Positions 33,641 to 44,500 of a stretch of DNA of 64,000 nt are shown here, piece by piece. The translations under genes and the position numbers were made by a program. A model generated the notes under the pieces. That model made no database searches, was not told the DNA's origin, and saw nothing but the letters and a program-made list of their open reading frames with translations. Source of the DNA: Symbiodinium natans (lineage: Eukaryota; Sar; Dinophyceae; Suessiales; Symbiodiniaceae); the NCBI GenBank assembly GCA_905221605.1, contig CAJNDS010002426.1, positions 306,501-370,500 on the forward strand, given 5' to 3'. Positions within the stretch are counted from its first letter, which is position 1. Each line of letters starts with the position of its first letter.

Positions 33641-36600
33641 ATGCCATCAGACACCGATCGACTTATGACTGTCAGGACGAAGGCATCTTGCATGTCCAAA
33701 GTTGAAGGTCCACCCGATGAAGAGGCGTTGGACGGACATGTCTTCGGCAAACAGAATTTCTTTGAAATGTTTCTACTGCTATATTGCTATATGTGTATAT
33801 TATCGTAGATTTACATTACTATATTGCCGTACTCCTATACTACTATATTGGCATATTCTTATATGAATAAACGAATGTATTGGCATTACTATACTTAGAC
33901 AGTCATTTATGATGATATTCTTATGTCATGATATTGTTATAGTGGTATGCTCGCCAGGTGACTCCAGAAAATGGCAAAGCCGACCTGCAGGCCCGGGTTA
34001 GGCATGCTTTACCCGTCTGACTGACTGCAAGCCAAAGCCCTCAACCCTGGACGGTCTTTTAGGGTTTAGGGTTTAGGGTTTAGGGTTTAGGGTTTAGGGT
34101 TTAGGGTTTGCCCAAGCTGGCTTTGAGGTTGAGTCCTGACTGACATTCAGCCCAGGACATCATCAATCAAGTTGGCTTGGGCCCAGCGCAGATCTTTTGG
34201 GGAGTCCTGGGGGGTGGCATTTGGCTTGCGGATGGCGCAGAGCTACTTCTGGTCAGTTCGGTGACGAGGCGAGTACTCCCTAAACCCTAAACCCTAAACC
34301 CTCAACCCTAAACCCTAAACCCTTTGTACGGCTGCGGAGCTTGGTAGAAGTGCTGGATGTGCAGGAATACTCAATCAGCACGTGTGTGCCTGCCGACCGA
34401 CGTTCGGTTTCAGTTCTTTTGCAAAGTGCCTTTAGGGCGACGATGTTTGCTGCTAGCAGCTATGTTTGCGCCGAAAGGCAACGCAGTGTCTAGACGCCGA
34501 AATTATGAGGAAACTGCGAAACCTGTTTGTGCCCCGACAACGGACACAATTACATTGTTGCATGATTAGATTTTGACGCTTGTACATTATTGCATGACTA
34601 CATTAGTACATGGTTACATGAGTACATTATTACATCATTTTATTGTATTACATTATTACATAATGGTTTTATCACAATGTAGTTTTTTATTTTTATTTTT
34701 ATTTTTAAATTATTTGTCTTTGTACCAGTACGTCGTTTTATCACTCACTAGGTTTTTCATGCTACTATATTCGTATATACTATTGTCAAGCTATTGTCTT
34801 CGTATATACTTATGTAGTTATTTCGTCATAGGGTTGCACTATGGTATTACTATATGACTATATGGTTATTCGATTACATTACTTTGTTAATGTATTCTTA
34901 TATTGTTTTCTTCTATTGTTATTTCATGATGGACTCATCACATTTTTCGCTCATCCCCACGCAGAAGTTGTGGAACCTCGAAGGATGGGGTGGGGGGTGT
35001 CCGGTCACCCGGTACAGAGGCCAGACGTGGCGGGCACAGCTGAGAAGCTCCATCAGCACCTAACTCTGGGGTAAACAAAATCTGGGATGCTGACCCGAAA
35101 CCCTGGTGCCAGAGTGATGCGGCACCTCCCAGTCAAATGGCGGCTTTGGGCACGTCCTTTTGATGGAGCCAGCGGAGTTGGCACGACCGATTCATGAACC
35201 TCACGGGGTTGGATGACATTTCACAGATTCCGACGGATGTCAAAGGGATCCGAGCAACAAAACAGCATTTGTGCTGATATATACATATATATATATACAG
35301 CCCACCCTCATGCCTTGCAGTGTTTGGAGCTTACGCCTCTTTGTGGCGCACAAGCTGAAGTGCATGCAAAACCAATGCATTCTTGGATGCTGCTGCGAGG
35401 TCTTTGCAAACCGAGTGGCATTTGACGTCGTACATGAAAGGTATAATCGCAGCTTGCAAAGTTTCAGCATTTTGCAGAGTGGGACGGAGGGAGAGAGGGA
35501 AGGGTTGCGGTGACGAAGACGGACATAGGGAGGGAGAGCGAGAGTGGGAGAGAGAGAGAGAGCGCGAGAGAGAAAACATAATTGTGGGGCTTCTTGGGCC
35601 GAATTCGATCCAGCATCATGGCACTTGAAAAGGTCGGCAACCCCCGACGGAGAGACGGAGAAAGACAAGGAGAAGTAGGATGAAGATAGCTTTGGGGTCA
35701 TCTTTGGCACTGAGGTTTCTGCAGTGTACCTGGGAATTCTCATAGGCAACTATATAGTCCTTCTATAACTAAGATAGGCAACCATACAATCCCTCTATAC
35801 CCTTGAACCAAGGTGTCTGCGGTGTACCTGGGAATTCTCATAGGCAACTACTCAAGTGGGCCTTTTAGCCAGCGCTTTGGCCGACGAGAGATGGTCATTG
35901 CCTCGTCCCGGGCCCAGTTGCTCCAATCGCTTGCAAGGCACAGCACTCCATCGGGTTTAGGGTTTAGGGTTTGCCCTTCCATTGTCGAGCAAAGGTGTGG
36001 TGCAAGCGCCTCTTGCTTTGAAGCTGCCGAGGTATTCCGGCATCTTCCTTTGTGGAATCTTGAGCTGCGTGAGTGCTTCTGCCTTGGAATTTCTGGCCAT
36101 CAGATTCGTTGGTGGCTTCTTCATCGGTCTAGGCCGCTTCGAGTAGTGTCGGATCTTTAGGATTTTGGGTTAGACAGGTAATATGATATTGTACGAATAG
36201 CACGGCATATTGAGTCGCAGGCTTATATAAGACAGTATCACTAAGGTACTATAAATTTCTACTAGGTTTAGGGTTGGGATGCTCCCCCCATACCAAAAGT
36301 CCTTAATCGGGATTACAGCAAAGGTATTGTAATCCCGACTAAGGAGTGTGAGTTTAAGGGGGGACATCCCAAGTTTAGGGCGAGACGTTCTGAGATGGAG
36401 AGGCTAAACCCTAAACCCTAAACCCTAAACCCTAAACCCTAAACCCTAAACCCTAAACCCTAAACCCTAAACCCTAAACCCTAAACCCTAAACCCTAAAC
36501 CCTAGAGAGATGGCGAGGCCAGCCTGCCTGGCTCGCAATCAGCTCCGAAGTTACCCCGCCTGCATGGAGAATCTCCATGAGTGCCTGCACCCAGTCCCTC

Positions 36601-39600
36601 TTCGTGTTTGGCGAGCTGCGGCCCGGATGAACTCGGGGTTTAGGGTTTAGGGTTTAGGGTTTAGGGTGTAGGGTTTAGGGTTTAGGGTTTAGGGTTTAGG
36701 GTTTAGGGTTTAGGGTTTAGGGTGCTTTAGCCTTTTTCAAGACTTTGTCCTGCTTGCTTCATCTGAACAGTTTTGGGGCAGCCAGTCCCGGAGACGACAA
36801 CTCTGACCAAAAAGTTGGGCATTGCCGCTTAGAGGCTGCTTGTTCTTGGAGGTTTTCGGGTGGTACAAAGGTCTAGCTACCTCGGTCTAGTCATTGCTGC
36901 AGTCTCGCCGATGTTTGATAGGTATGTTTCCTTCGTGATCATGATGGACGACATGACTATGCAGGCAATCGCCAGCCAACGAAGCATGATCTGAATTCCG
37001 GGTGTTGTTGGAACGGAGGTCGGTCAGCGCAGCTGGCAGGAAGGTCGAGGTAGAACAGTGAGCAATAAGTTTAAATGAGTATATTAGAGTATAAGCTTAT
37101 GCAGCATACTCTGTCGCTTAGTAGCACCAAAAGCTTTGTGCAGCCACCAGCCACCTCACCCCTGTATGCCCTGTGTGTCCGAGCTTGGAGGTTCATGGTA
37201 CTCATTAACCGCCATATTAGGGCACTTGAGGGGGCTTATAAGTGGGTTATAAGTACAGTTAGAATTGGTTCATAAGAACCCTAAACCCGAAAGCCTAAAC
37301 CCTAAACCCTAAACCCTAAACCCTATGGGGTTATAAGTGCAGTTACAATTGGTTAATAAGCACCCTGAACCTCCAAGTACCACTGCCAACAGGCGCTGCA
37401 TTGGCGCGTGCTGCTGCGGCTTTGTGCGCTGCCATCCCTCTGTCTGACAACTTTGAGTTGCGCGGCGGAGTTGGGCATTAAGGGTTTATAGGGTTTAGGG
37501 TATGGACCCCTGAACCTCATTTGATCGCTTCGTGCAGCGCCGCACACGTCATCAGTGCTGGGGTGGTCCCAAGGACCAAGGAGGGTCTTCAACCCTAAAC
37601 CCTAAACTCCGCGCTGGTCATATACAAAACTGGGATGATATACTGGGATCCAGGTCGGCGTTTGCAACTTCAAGGGGCATGCCATTCACCTTTATATGGC
37701 GGCAAAGTAAAGCAAAATTTAGGGTTTAGGGTTAGGGTCAGGGTCTAGGGTTATTTAGAGTTTAGAGTTGGGTTTTTAGGGTTTTTTGCTTAGGGTTCAT
37801 TAAGAGTGCGGGGCTTTCAGTGAAGAAGGTAGCCCACTCGGCAAAGAATCGTAGAGAGTCTGGCCAAGGCATGATCTACCTCAACGAGTCGCCCGTCTTT
37901 CTGGCACAGAAGGGCCGCATCAAGGAAGCCCGGATGGTCGTAGAGACCATGGCCAGGCAACCGGGCCCCGCCTTGCAATTTTTAGCCGCACCTTTGGGCG
38001 GGCCGGGGGGGGGGGGTTCCGAAAATTCTTGGGGGGCTTCCTTTTATGTTGGGGGATGCTTGTAGTTGGGAAGCTTTACCATGCGCCTTGAATTAGCCGC
38101 CATCCCTCCCCCTGCAGGCAGAATCAGACGATGCCAAGCACGTTGAGTTTTCGGCAGCCGCGGGTGAGACAACCTGATGCATCCCTCCTGAGCCAGATGC
38201 GGAGGCAGATGGCTGTCGTCTTTCATAGGTCCTCTTTCGAGACTTGGCCTGCAAGATGGCAACGTGCACAAGCAGTTGTCAGATGGGCACAAAAGATGTT
38301 TGGGGTTGAGCCAAGATCATGGCACGGCAAATAAGTTCCCTCCATAGAAATCGCATTTTTGCTGCTGAAGCCCATAGAAGAGAAAACAAAAACGCACGTT
38401 CCCACTATGCGCAGCTTTCGAGTATGAAAGCAACTGCTCCGAGCCTCTGAGCCTGCGGGCAAGAGCACACATGCTTGAACGATTGGTCGTTGTCGTCTTT
38501 GTCGTCATGAGGGAGCAAGAAGTTTGACACGAGACTCTTCCGCACTGCTAAGTCATCTAAGACTTTAGACCCTAAACCCTGCACGCTAAACCCGAAACAT
38601 TAGGTGTTGCAGACCAATACGTGAGCGCCCAGTGGAGCTTCTATGCCGTGTTTGCACACGAAGTGTTCTGACCACAAGGTTTAGGGTCCTATGGCCTTTA
38701 TATAGTACGGCAGCCTTCAAATAAAACTACCCCAGTCTTGACAGCACTCCTCATACCTCTCCGCGCTTTTGGTCAGGTCTGAGTAGAAGTGGAGCTTGTG
38801 ACAGAACGCGACAGAGTGTGTGCACCAACGGTTTCACTCCGTGGCTTGCTCCACTCAGGTTCCAACACTAGTCTTGATGGGGACATGCTTTACCGTGAAC
38901 ATGATCTACTTTGGCAGCCTCTTCGCGTTTCCACAAGTGCCCTGTCCTGCACCAAGTTTGATGTAAGCCTAAACCCTGAACCCCAAACCCCCAAAACTCT
39001 AAACCCTAGACCCACTACGTTGATGTCGAGTTGGCAGGATTTCTGCCTGGGACCCCCCCAGGTACTTCCCACGCTGATGCACGGCCACGCTGCCTCCCAG
39101 TTGCTGGTTGGAGCGCTCTGGGAGCTCCCTGGGATGGCGCTCGGCCTCTGGGACAGGGTTTCATGGGACTTTACTTTGGACTTCTTAAGGGTTGCGCCCT
39201 TGGGTTTGGGGACCCTTTATCAAAACAAACCCTCTAAGGGAATATCTAGGGCCATATTGAGGACAGGGGCCCTCTTAGGGGCAGATTCTTAAGGGGTCCG
39301 TGTAAGACTCCCTAAACCCTAAACCCTAAACCCCAAACCCCAAACCCTAAACCCTAAACCCTAAGACAGTTGGGTTGCAAGTTCTGGAAGCATCGCGGGT
39401 AAGCTGAGCCATGATCGCCTCAGGATGGTTGCTGGGCATGTACGCTCCCAGGCGGGTCGATGCTCTTGGGCTTGGGTGCAGGGTTTAGGGTTTAGGGTTT
39501 AGGGTTTAGGGTTTAAGGTTTAGGGTTTCGGGTTTAGGTTGAGAGTTTTGAGAGTTAGGAGGTGATCTGTTCTTTAAAGAACATGTGCGCGTGCCGGTTT

Positions 39601-42600
39601 AGGCCGGTGGTGTTGTGAGGGGCGCGCGGGGGCCGGAGCCCCACCTCCCCGCCCGCTCCCGCCCCTCCCCCCCCCGTCGCCGACCATCAAGGTAATCTCT
39701 ACCTTGTCTTCTTCTGAGATTCTGCACACTTGAGACTGGCCAAGTGGCCTCTGCTAGGTTTCAAGGGCCCCTCTTTCTGAGCCTGGTAGAAATGTCGGCC
39801 CCTACTTTCTTGCTGCGCGTCGCCTGAGCCCGTATCCGTCACATTCTTGGCTGGTGCAACTGTTGTGGAGGCCCGAGCTCTTAAGTAGGGATCGGGCTGT
39901 GGTTCAGGGTTTTCGGGTTTAGGGTTTCAGTTGTCGACAGTGGCTCGCAATCCCGTGTACCGTACGCTGCCCAGCGAGGCAACACTACCCGCATGTAAGG
40001 GGAGCACTCAACAGACGTTCGAGTAGGGCCAGAGGCCAGCACGCGATAAGGGTGTAACTGGAGATTGGGCTCGGTCCTGAACGATGGAGGTCTTTTGTGT
40101 TGTTCTCAGTATCGTCGCCTCAGTTTTGCGCATAAGCGGTAGGGCTCAAGGCTCCGTGCATCGGACCGCCGGTATGCGCGGGACCGCAGGGGTGTGGGAT
40201 TTACTGGGGTCCGTGTACCTCCCACACCGTGCTCCCCTTGAAGGCCCCAACCCATCCTAAACCCGCCCCAAAACCCCTCTTGGGTAGCTGTGCAGGAAGA
40301 CTGGCCTCAAGGTCTACCTCACCGCTTTGTCCTGCTACCCGCCCTATCTGGGTACTTGGTGTTTTTGAGAACAGACTAATGCGGGGTCTTGCCATAACAT
40401 AACGGGTCCCTTAATAGGGATGATGGGATTAGAGTAGGGGGTACTATAATCCCTATCAAGGACTGTTAGTATAAGGGGGGCATCCCAAGGTTTAGGGTTC
40501 GTGAAGGGGCCCAGAGGTCTATGGCTTTCACTATGGGGGTCTGGCTCCAGAAGGGGTCCCGGGAGGTCCATGACCAGCGGCCGAAAGAGTCCATAAACCC
40601 TCACCCCTTATATGGGTTGGTGGTCGTGGGGTTTCTGTTTCTCAGGGCATATCTTCGGGTCCTTGTTAGGGTATCTAGGGGCAATATCAAGGTCTAAGGG
40701 TAACAGATAAAGAGGCCACCGGCCTTTGTAACCTAAACCCTACACCCCAAACCCTAAACCCCAAACCCCAAGCCCTAAACCCTAAACGCTAAACCCCAAA
40801 CCCCAAACCCCAATCCCCAAACCCCAAACCCCAAACCCCAAACCCCAATCCCCAATCCCCAATCCCCAATCCCCAAACCCCAAACCCGGCCCGCCGTCCT
40901 TTGAAGCATGCCAAGCCGACCTCCGAGCCCATGACCCTGACCAAAGTGCTGCAAGCCAGGACCCAGAGGGGTCCCAGAGGCGATCCATTCAAGAACATCC
41001 GGGAGTCTAAGATTTAGGGTTTAGGCTTTGGGGTTAGGGGTTAGGGGTTAGGGTTTAGGGTTTAGGGTTTAGGGATTAGGGTTTAGGGTTTAGGGTTTGG
41101 AGCTTCGGGAGAAGCTGGACCATGAGGGAGACCATGAACATTTTGAGAGGCCTAAACATACTAAACTCTCTAACCCTAAACCCCAAACCCTAAACCCTAA
41201 ACGTACCAAACCCGAAACGTACCAAACCCTCTTCCGTCAGGGCCCTGAATCGTGCGACTCGATGGGGGGTCTGAAAGGAGGAGGTGGGTTTTGGGTTTTG
41301 GGTGTTTTGGGGAGGTTTAAAGTTTAGGGTTTAGGGATTTGAGAGTTGAGGGTTTTTAGATTTTAGAGTTTACACGGCTTAAGGTACCCCAAACGCCTGA
41401 GGGCTGTGGCCTCGACGGATACGGATCCCAATGTTTGGGGGCATCTTCGGGTTTAGGGTTTAGGGTTTAGGGTTTAGGGTTTAGGGTTTAGGAGGGGTAC
41501 CCCCCCCCCAAAAAAAAAATTGTGGAAATGCCCATGTTGCTAGACCCGAAATCGAGCCAGACAGAGCATTTCTCGAGCCTAGGCTTCCTCCTGTGCTTCA
41601 TTATTGGTGTCCATGACGAGCGCCTTGGATCTGCGCTATGACACAATGCAACTCCTCAGCGGATCTCAACGCCTAAGCCCTAAACCCTAAACCCTGAACC
41701 CTGAACCCTAAACCCGCCTAAACCCTAAAGCGCTCCGAGGCAGTCCAAACTTCTGAAGGCAATGCTTTACATTGGGTATTATGGTGGCAGCCCCAGCAAC
41801 GCCTGCTTGCTCATGCAGTTGGCCACATGTGGGGGTTTCCGAACTTGGGGTTTAGGGTTTAGGGTTTAGGGTTTAGGGGTACCTTATTGGGGTCCGTAGC
41901 ATAAGGGAATCCTACTATGTGGGGGTCTATTGCTTGGGGTCTCTTATTTTCGCAGACTCCCATGACTCCCCTGTGGCCTCAGTTCCAGCTCACTGGTCAA
42001 ACTCCTGCGCGCGTAAAGGCGTCAAGTCCACACCCAACATCGCCTTCATCATCGCCTTCCAGATGTCTGTGGAGCTCTACCCAACGGAGGCAAGTGTTTT
42101 TTTGGCAGATGTTCTGAACTCGTGTCGCCGATGCTTGCGTCAGAATTCCATTGTGTGAAAAGATAAGGTTTCCGAAAATAGGGGACCCCGAAAATAGACC
42201 CCAAATTGTAGGATCCCCTTAAACAAAGGACCCCAGTAAGGCACCCCCTAATATCGTAAACCCCCACTTGGAGGTTCATGGCAGTTCGCAACCCAATTAT
42301 CACTGTACATGTAGCCCAATTCTAACCCGATTAGGGTACTTAAGGGGCTCATAAGTGGGTTATAACTACACTTATAGTTGGGTTCCAAGTACCCGAAACC
42401 CTAAACCCTATAAACCCTAAACCCTCTGGTTATTAATTATAGTTGGGCCTAGTTGGGTTATAAGTACCCTGTACCCCCAAGCAGATGAAAGGCACGCACC
42501 ATGGGTTCGGGGCTTTGTCTCGCAAGTGGACGGTCGTGGCCTCGGGAGCAGCAAGAAATGCTTTAGGGTTTAGGGTTTAGGGTTTAGGGTTTAGGCCCTT

Positions 42601-44404
42601 GCATGAGGGTGGTTGTCAAAAAATCTGGTCCCTTTCTGGATCCCTATGACAATACGGTGATATTTAGGGTACCCCAAAAGGGATCATAAATTTGACAGCC
42701 ACCCATGTGATGCAAGCCTCGCGTCAAAGCTGCGAACGTGCTGTGTTCGATTGGTAAGATGTTTACTACTCAAATTTGTATCAAAGATACCTCACTTTAT
42801 GAATATTTATAAATTTCTGAAATAAGCAAGTCATGTTATTAATGCTTTGATTCATATCAATCATATCAATCGTGCACATAACATTGAGAATAATGGCAAT
42901 ATGACATAATATGATTGTCAACAATACTAACTTATAGTCAAAGTCGTTCCAAGACTCAGAAAATCAATAGTATTAATGATGTTAGCAACCTCAATAACAC
43001 GAATAAAATTGATAACGTTCTATTATTATCATATAGGAAATCTTAATGATATTTCAGTGTTGATCATCTTGGCAATATGGATAATGCTAGCAATATTTGT
43101 AATATTCAAAATATTTCTTATGTCGCAGAAAGGGCCGAACACTTCTGGTACTGCATATATAGACAAATCTAGCGATACAAAAGCGACTGAGACTATTGAC
43201 GACACGAACAATACGAATAGTGCTAATCCTACCTCTCATAATTCTAATACTAATCATGCGAACTCTTGCACTACTAATCTTAGACTTGCTAATGCTACTC
43301 TACAAAAGCGAACGATAATTACAATTCTGAAACATACATCCGTACTCACACAACTACTCTATACTTATATTGCATGCTCTGTAGGCTCGCCTGGTGCTCC
43401 CTAATATTAAAAATGCCACAACGACCACTATATATATTTGTTTATATATATATATAGATGCATGTATGTATATGTATATGTATATTGTATATATATATAT
43501 ACTCATGTATAACTGTGGGCATTCTCAAAGTTCCGGGGCCAGCGCTCCACGTTCCATAATTTTTTTGGCCCTGACATACTCTTTCCACACTCCACAATTC
43601 CATTGTTTTGTGTGGGGAGAGATTGAAGTCGCTACATCTCAGCAAGTCGTAGAACCTGAAACTTGGATTGTGGAAGGTTGTATACAGGGCACAAGAATGC
43701 ACAAGAAGTGCAGAAACTATAAAATCGAATTATTGGGGCACGCACGAGAGAAATGCGTCACTCACATGTCGTTTCCGTAGCGATCAGCAGAGAACCGTTT
43801 TAGCATTTACAATATTTGTATAGTTGTCATAGACTTTTCATGTATCGAGGATTGATACTGTGAATACTGTTTACACAACGGAACCTTTTACAGTACTAAC
43901 AATTCTTCAGAAGATCAGAATAATAAGAATACCATGACTACTTATTGCATTCAGGGCATTCAGAACATTCAAAATGTTACGAATGTAAGAGCAATTAATG
44001 AGAAGTCTTTGTGTAGTAAAAAGAGTAAGAATAGTTGGACTACTAACAATATTACAAGCATTAAGAATGTTATGAATCTTCACAGTATTCAGAAGCCTTA
44101 TCTGCAACTCTCCTAAACAAGCTGTGATGTCCCTGAAAGCCACATGTTCAGGCACAACCTGGGTAATTACTTGTAACATCTCAGAACCTGCCTTGCTCGT
44201 AGCACTAGAGTTTGTCCAAGCGCCTGGCTGCTCCTCGGCTAAACCCTAAACCCTAAACCCCAAACCCTAAACCTTTCGAGGCTTGCAGCGATGATTGCTC
44301 CGATGGTTTATGAATGCATCGTTGGCTGGACTGGTGGATTCTTGCCTTTTTTCGTGCTCATGGCTGCCTTCACCGTGGGCAACTTGTACATGGTGGGCAC
44401 CTGA
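33641..44404 (+). CDS. Major facilitator superfamily carrier (SV2/SVOP/SLC22-like), about 19 exons
   Basis: A 12-helix secondary transporter. Start at 33,641 (MPSDTDRLMTVRTKASCMSK). Exons: 34,156-34,268 (TM1, GLGPAQIFWG, LADGAELLLV); 35,813-35,904 (TM2 plus loop, VYLGILIGNYSSG, QRFGRRE); 36,032-36,132 (TM3-4); 36,518-36,614 (AISSEVTPPAWR, TM5); 36,877-36,921 (LGLVIAAVSPMFD); 37,393 to about 37,455 (LHWRVLLRLCALP, TM6); about 37,860-37,956 (ESPVFLAQKGRIKEA); 38,118-38,163; 38,197-38,228; 38,859-38,936 (TM7, TCFTVNMIYFGSLFAFPQ); 39,062-39,157 (TM8, QLLVGALWELPGMA); about 39,370-39,470 in two pieces; about 41,765-41,835 (TM9); about 42,020-42,089 (TM10, MSVELYPTE); 42,485-42,525 (KGTHHGFGALSRK); 44,281-44,404 (TM11-12, AMIAPMVYE to TGA). 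The GRR, E-x-T-P-x-W-R and ELYPTE motifs sit where this family has them. The TM1-TM2 loop exon is unresolved. Substrate unknown. Confidence 0.85.
33770..33950. repeat. AT-rich TATATTGCTATA-type simple sequence
   Basis: Imperfect repeats of ACTATATTG. A similar AT-rich tract lies at about 34,570-34,930. Both lie in introns of the carrier gene. Confidence 0.6.
34058..34110. repeat. TTTAGGG array
   Basis: Seven heptamers about 45 bp upstream of the carrier TM1 exon. Confidence 0.9.
35715..35850 (+). repeat. 38-bp coding duplication flanking a small insert in the carrier gene
   Basis: The first 38 bases of the TM2 exon (after AG|G) occur at 35,715-35,752 and again at 35,813-35,850 with two mismatches. 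Between them is about 60 bp of AT-rich sequence. Each copy begins with AGGT, so the first can act as donor and the second as acceptor. With that 98-nt intron the frame from DSFGVIFGTE continues into VSAVYLGILIGN in phase 0. Confidence 0.75.
36276..36370. mobile_element. Family-B MITE
   Basis: GGGATGCTCCCCCCATACCA at the left and GTTTAAGGGGGGACATCCC in inverse orientation at the right, with AAAGTCCTTAATCGGGATTA / TAATCCCGACTAAGGA inner arms. It sits in the intron before the carrier TM4-5 exon. Confidence 0.85.
36405..36503. repeat. Pure CCCTAAA array (about 14 units)
   Basis: A nearly perfect array ending 15 bp before the acceptor of the TM4-5 exon of the carrier. Confidence 0.95.
36637..36722. 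repeat. TTTAGGG array (about 12 units)
   Basis: Opposite orientation to the array before the exon; begins about 20 bp after that exon's donor. The two arrays thus bracket a 97-bp exon as inverted repeats. Confidence 0.95.
37196..37385. mobile_element. Family-D MITE carrying an internal telomeric array
   Basis: GGTTATAAGTACAGTTAGAAT blocks and a terminal CCTGAACCTCCAAGTACC mark the family. A CCCTAAA run (37,280-37,325) is embedded in the middle, and the TTATAAGT.CAGTTA..ATTGGTT block is repeated on both sides of it. Confidence 0.65.
39478..40395. other. Long intron of the carrier gene
   Basis: TTTAGGG array at 39,479-39,540, then mixed sequence with C-runs (39,655-39,675). No exon recognised. 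Confidence 0.4.
40397..40487. mobile_element. Family-B MITE, left end degraded
   Basis: The right end GGACTGTTAGTATAAGGGG-GGCATCCC is typical. The inner arms GGGTCCCTTAATAGGGAT and ATCCCTATCAAGGAC remain; the left terminus has diverged. Confidence 0.65.
40732..40890. repeat. CCCTAAA / CCCCAAA / CCCCAAT mixed array
   Basis: About 22 units in which the variant CCCCAAA and then CCCCAAT replace the canonical heptamer in blocks. Confidence 0.9.
41831..41961. mobile_element. Family-C MITE with telomeric repeats inside
   Basis: GGGGGTTTCCGAACTTGGGG at the left, GTACCTTATTGGGGTCC in the middle and TTTTCGCAGACTCCC at the right. Four TTTAGGG units (about 41,848-41,877) sit inside the left arm. Confidence 0.7.
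42167..42482. mobile_element. Family-C MITE abutting a family-D MITE
   Basis: The C element (42,167-42,266) ends ATCGTAAACCCCCAC, and the D element begins at once with TTGGAGGTTCATGG and ends near 42,480 with GTACCCCCAAG. The D interior has GGTTATAACTACACTTATAG and an embedded CCCTAAA patch. The next carrier exon begins 3 bp after the D element. Confidence 0.65.
42598..42716. mobile_element. Family-I MITE
   Basis: CTTGCATGAGGGTGGTTGTC at the left is matched by GACAGCCACCCATGTGATGCAAG inverted at the right. The inner arms CTGGTCCCTTT / AAAGGGATCAT continue the pairing. Confidence 0.8.
42740..44175. other. AT-rich block in the last intron of the carrier
   Basis: About 1.4 kb of low-GC sequence made of degenerate AATACT/ATTCAAA trinucleotide-like repeats and TATATA tracts (43,430-43,505), resembling the AT-rich patches at 2.1 and 2.7 kb. 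Open frames here follow the repeats. It ends about 100 bp before the final exon's CCCTAAA array. Confidence 0.55.
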
Positions 44405-44420
44405 GCTTTTGAAGGCGATT

Positions 44421-44500
44421 AGGGTTTAGGGTTTAGGGTTTAGGGTTTAGGGCTTAGGGTTTAGGGTTTAGGGTTTAGGGTTTAGGGTTTAGGGTTTAGA
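44421..44500. repeat. TTTAGGG array (11 units)
   Basis: Begins 17 bp after the carrier stop codon. Confidence 0.95.

Noticed and set aside
35240-35749. 169-codon minus-strand frame opposite the carrier gene
   Set aside because: Part of it translates a GA-rich tract (35,485-35,575) and it overlaps the plus-strand TM2 coding duplication.
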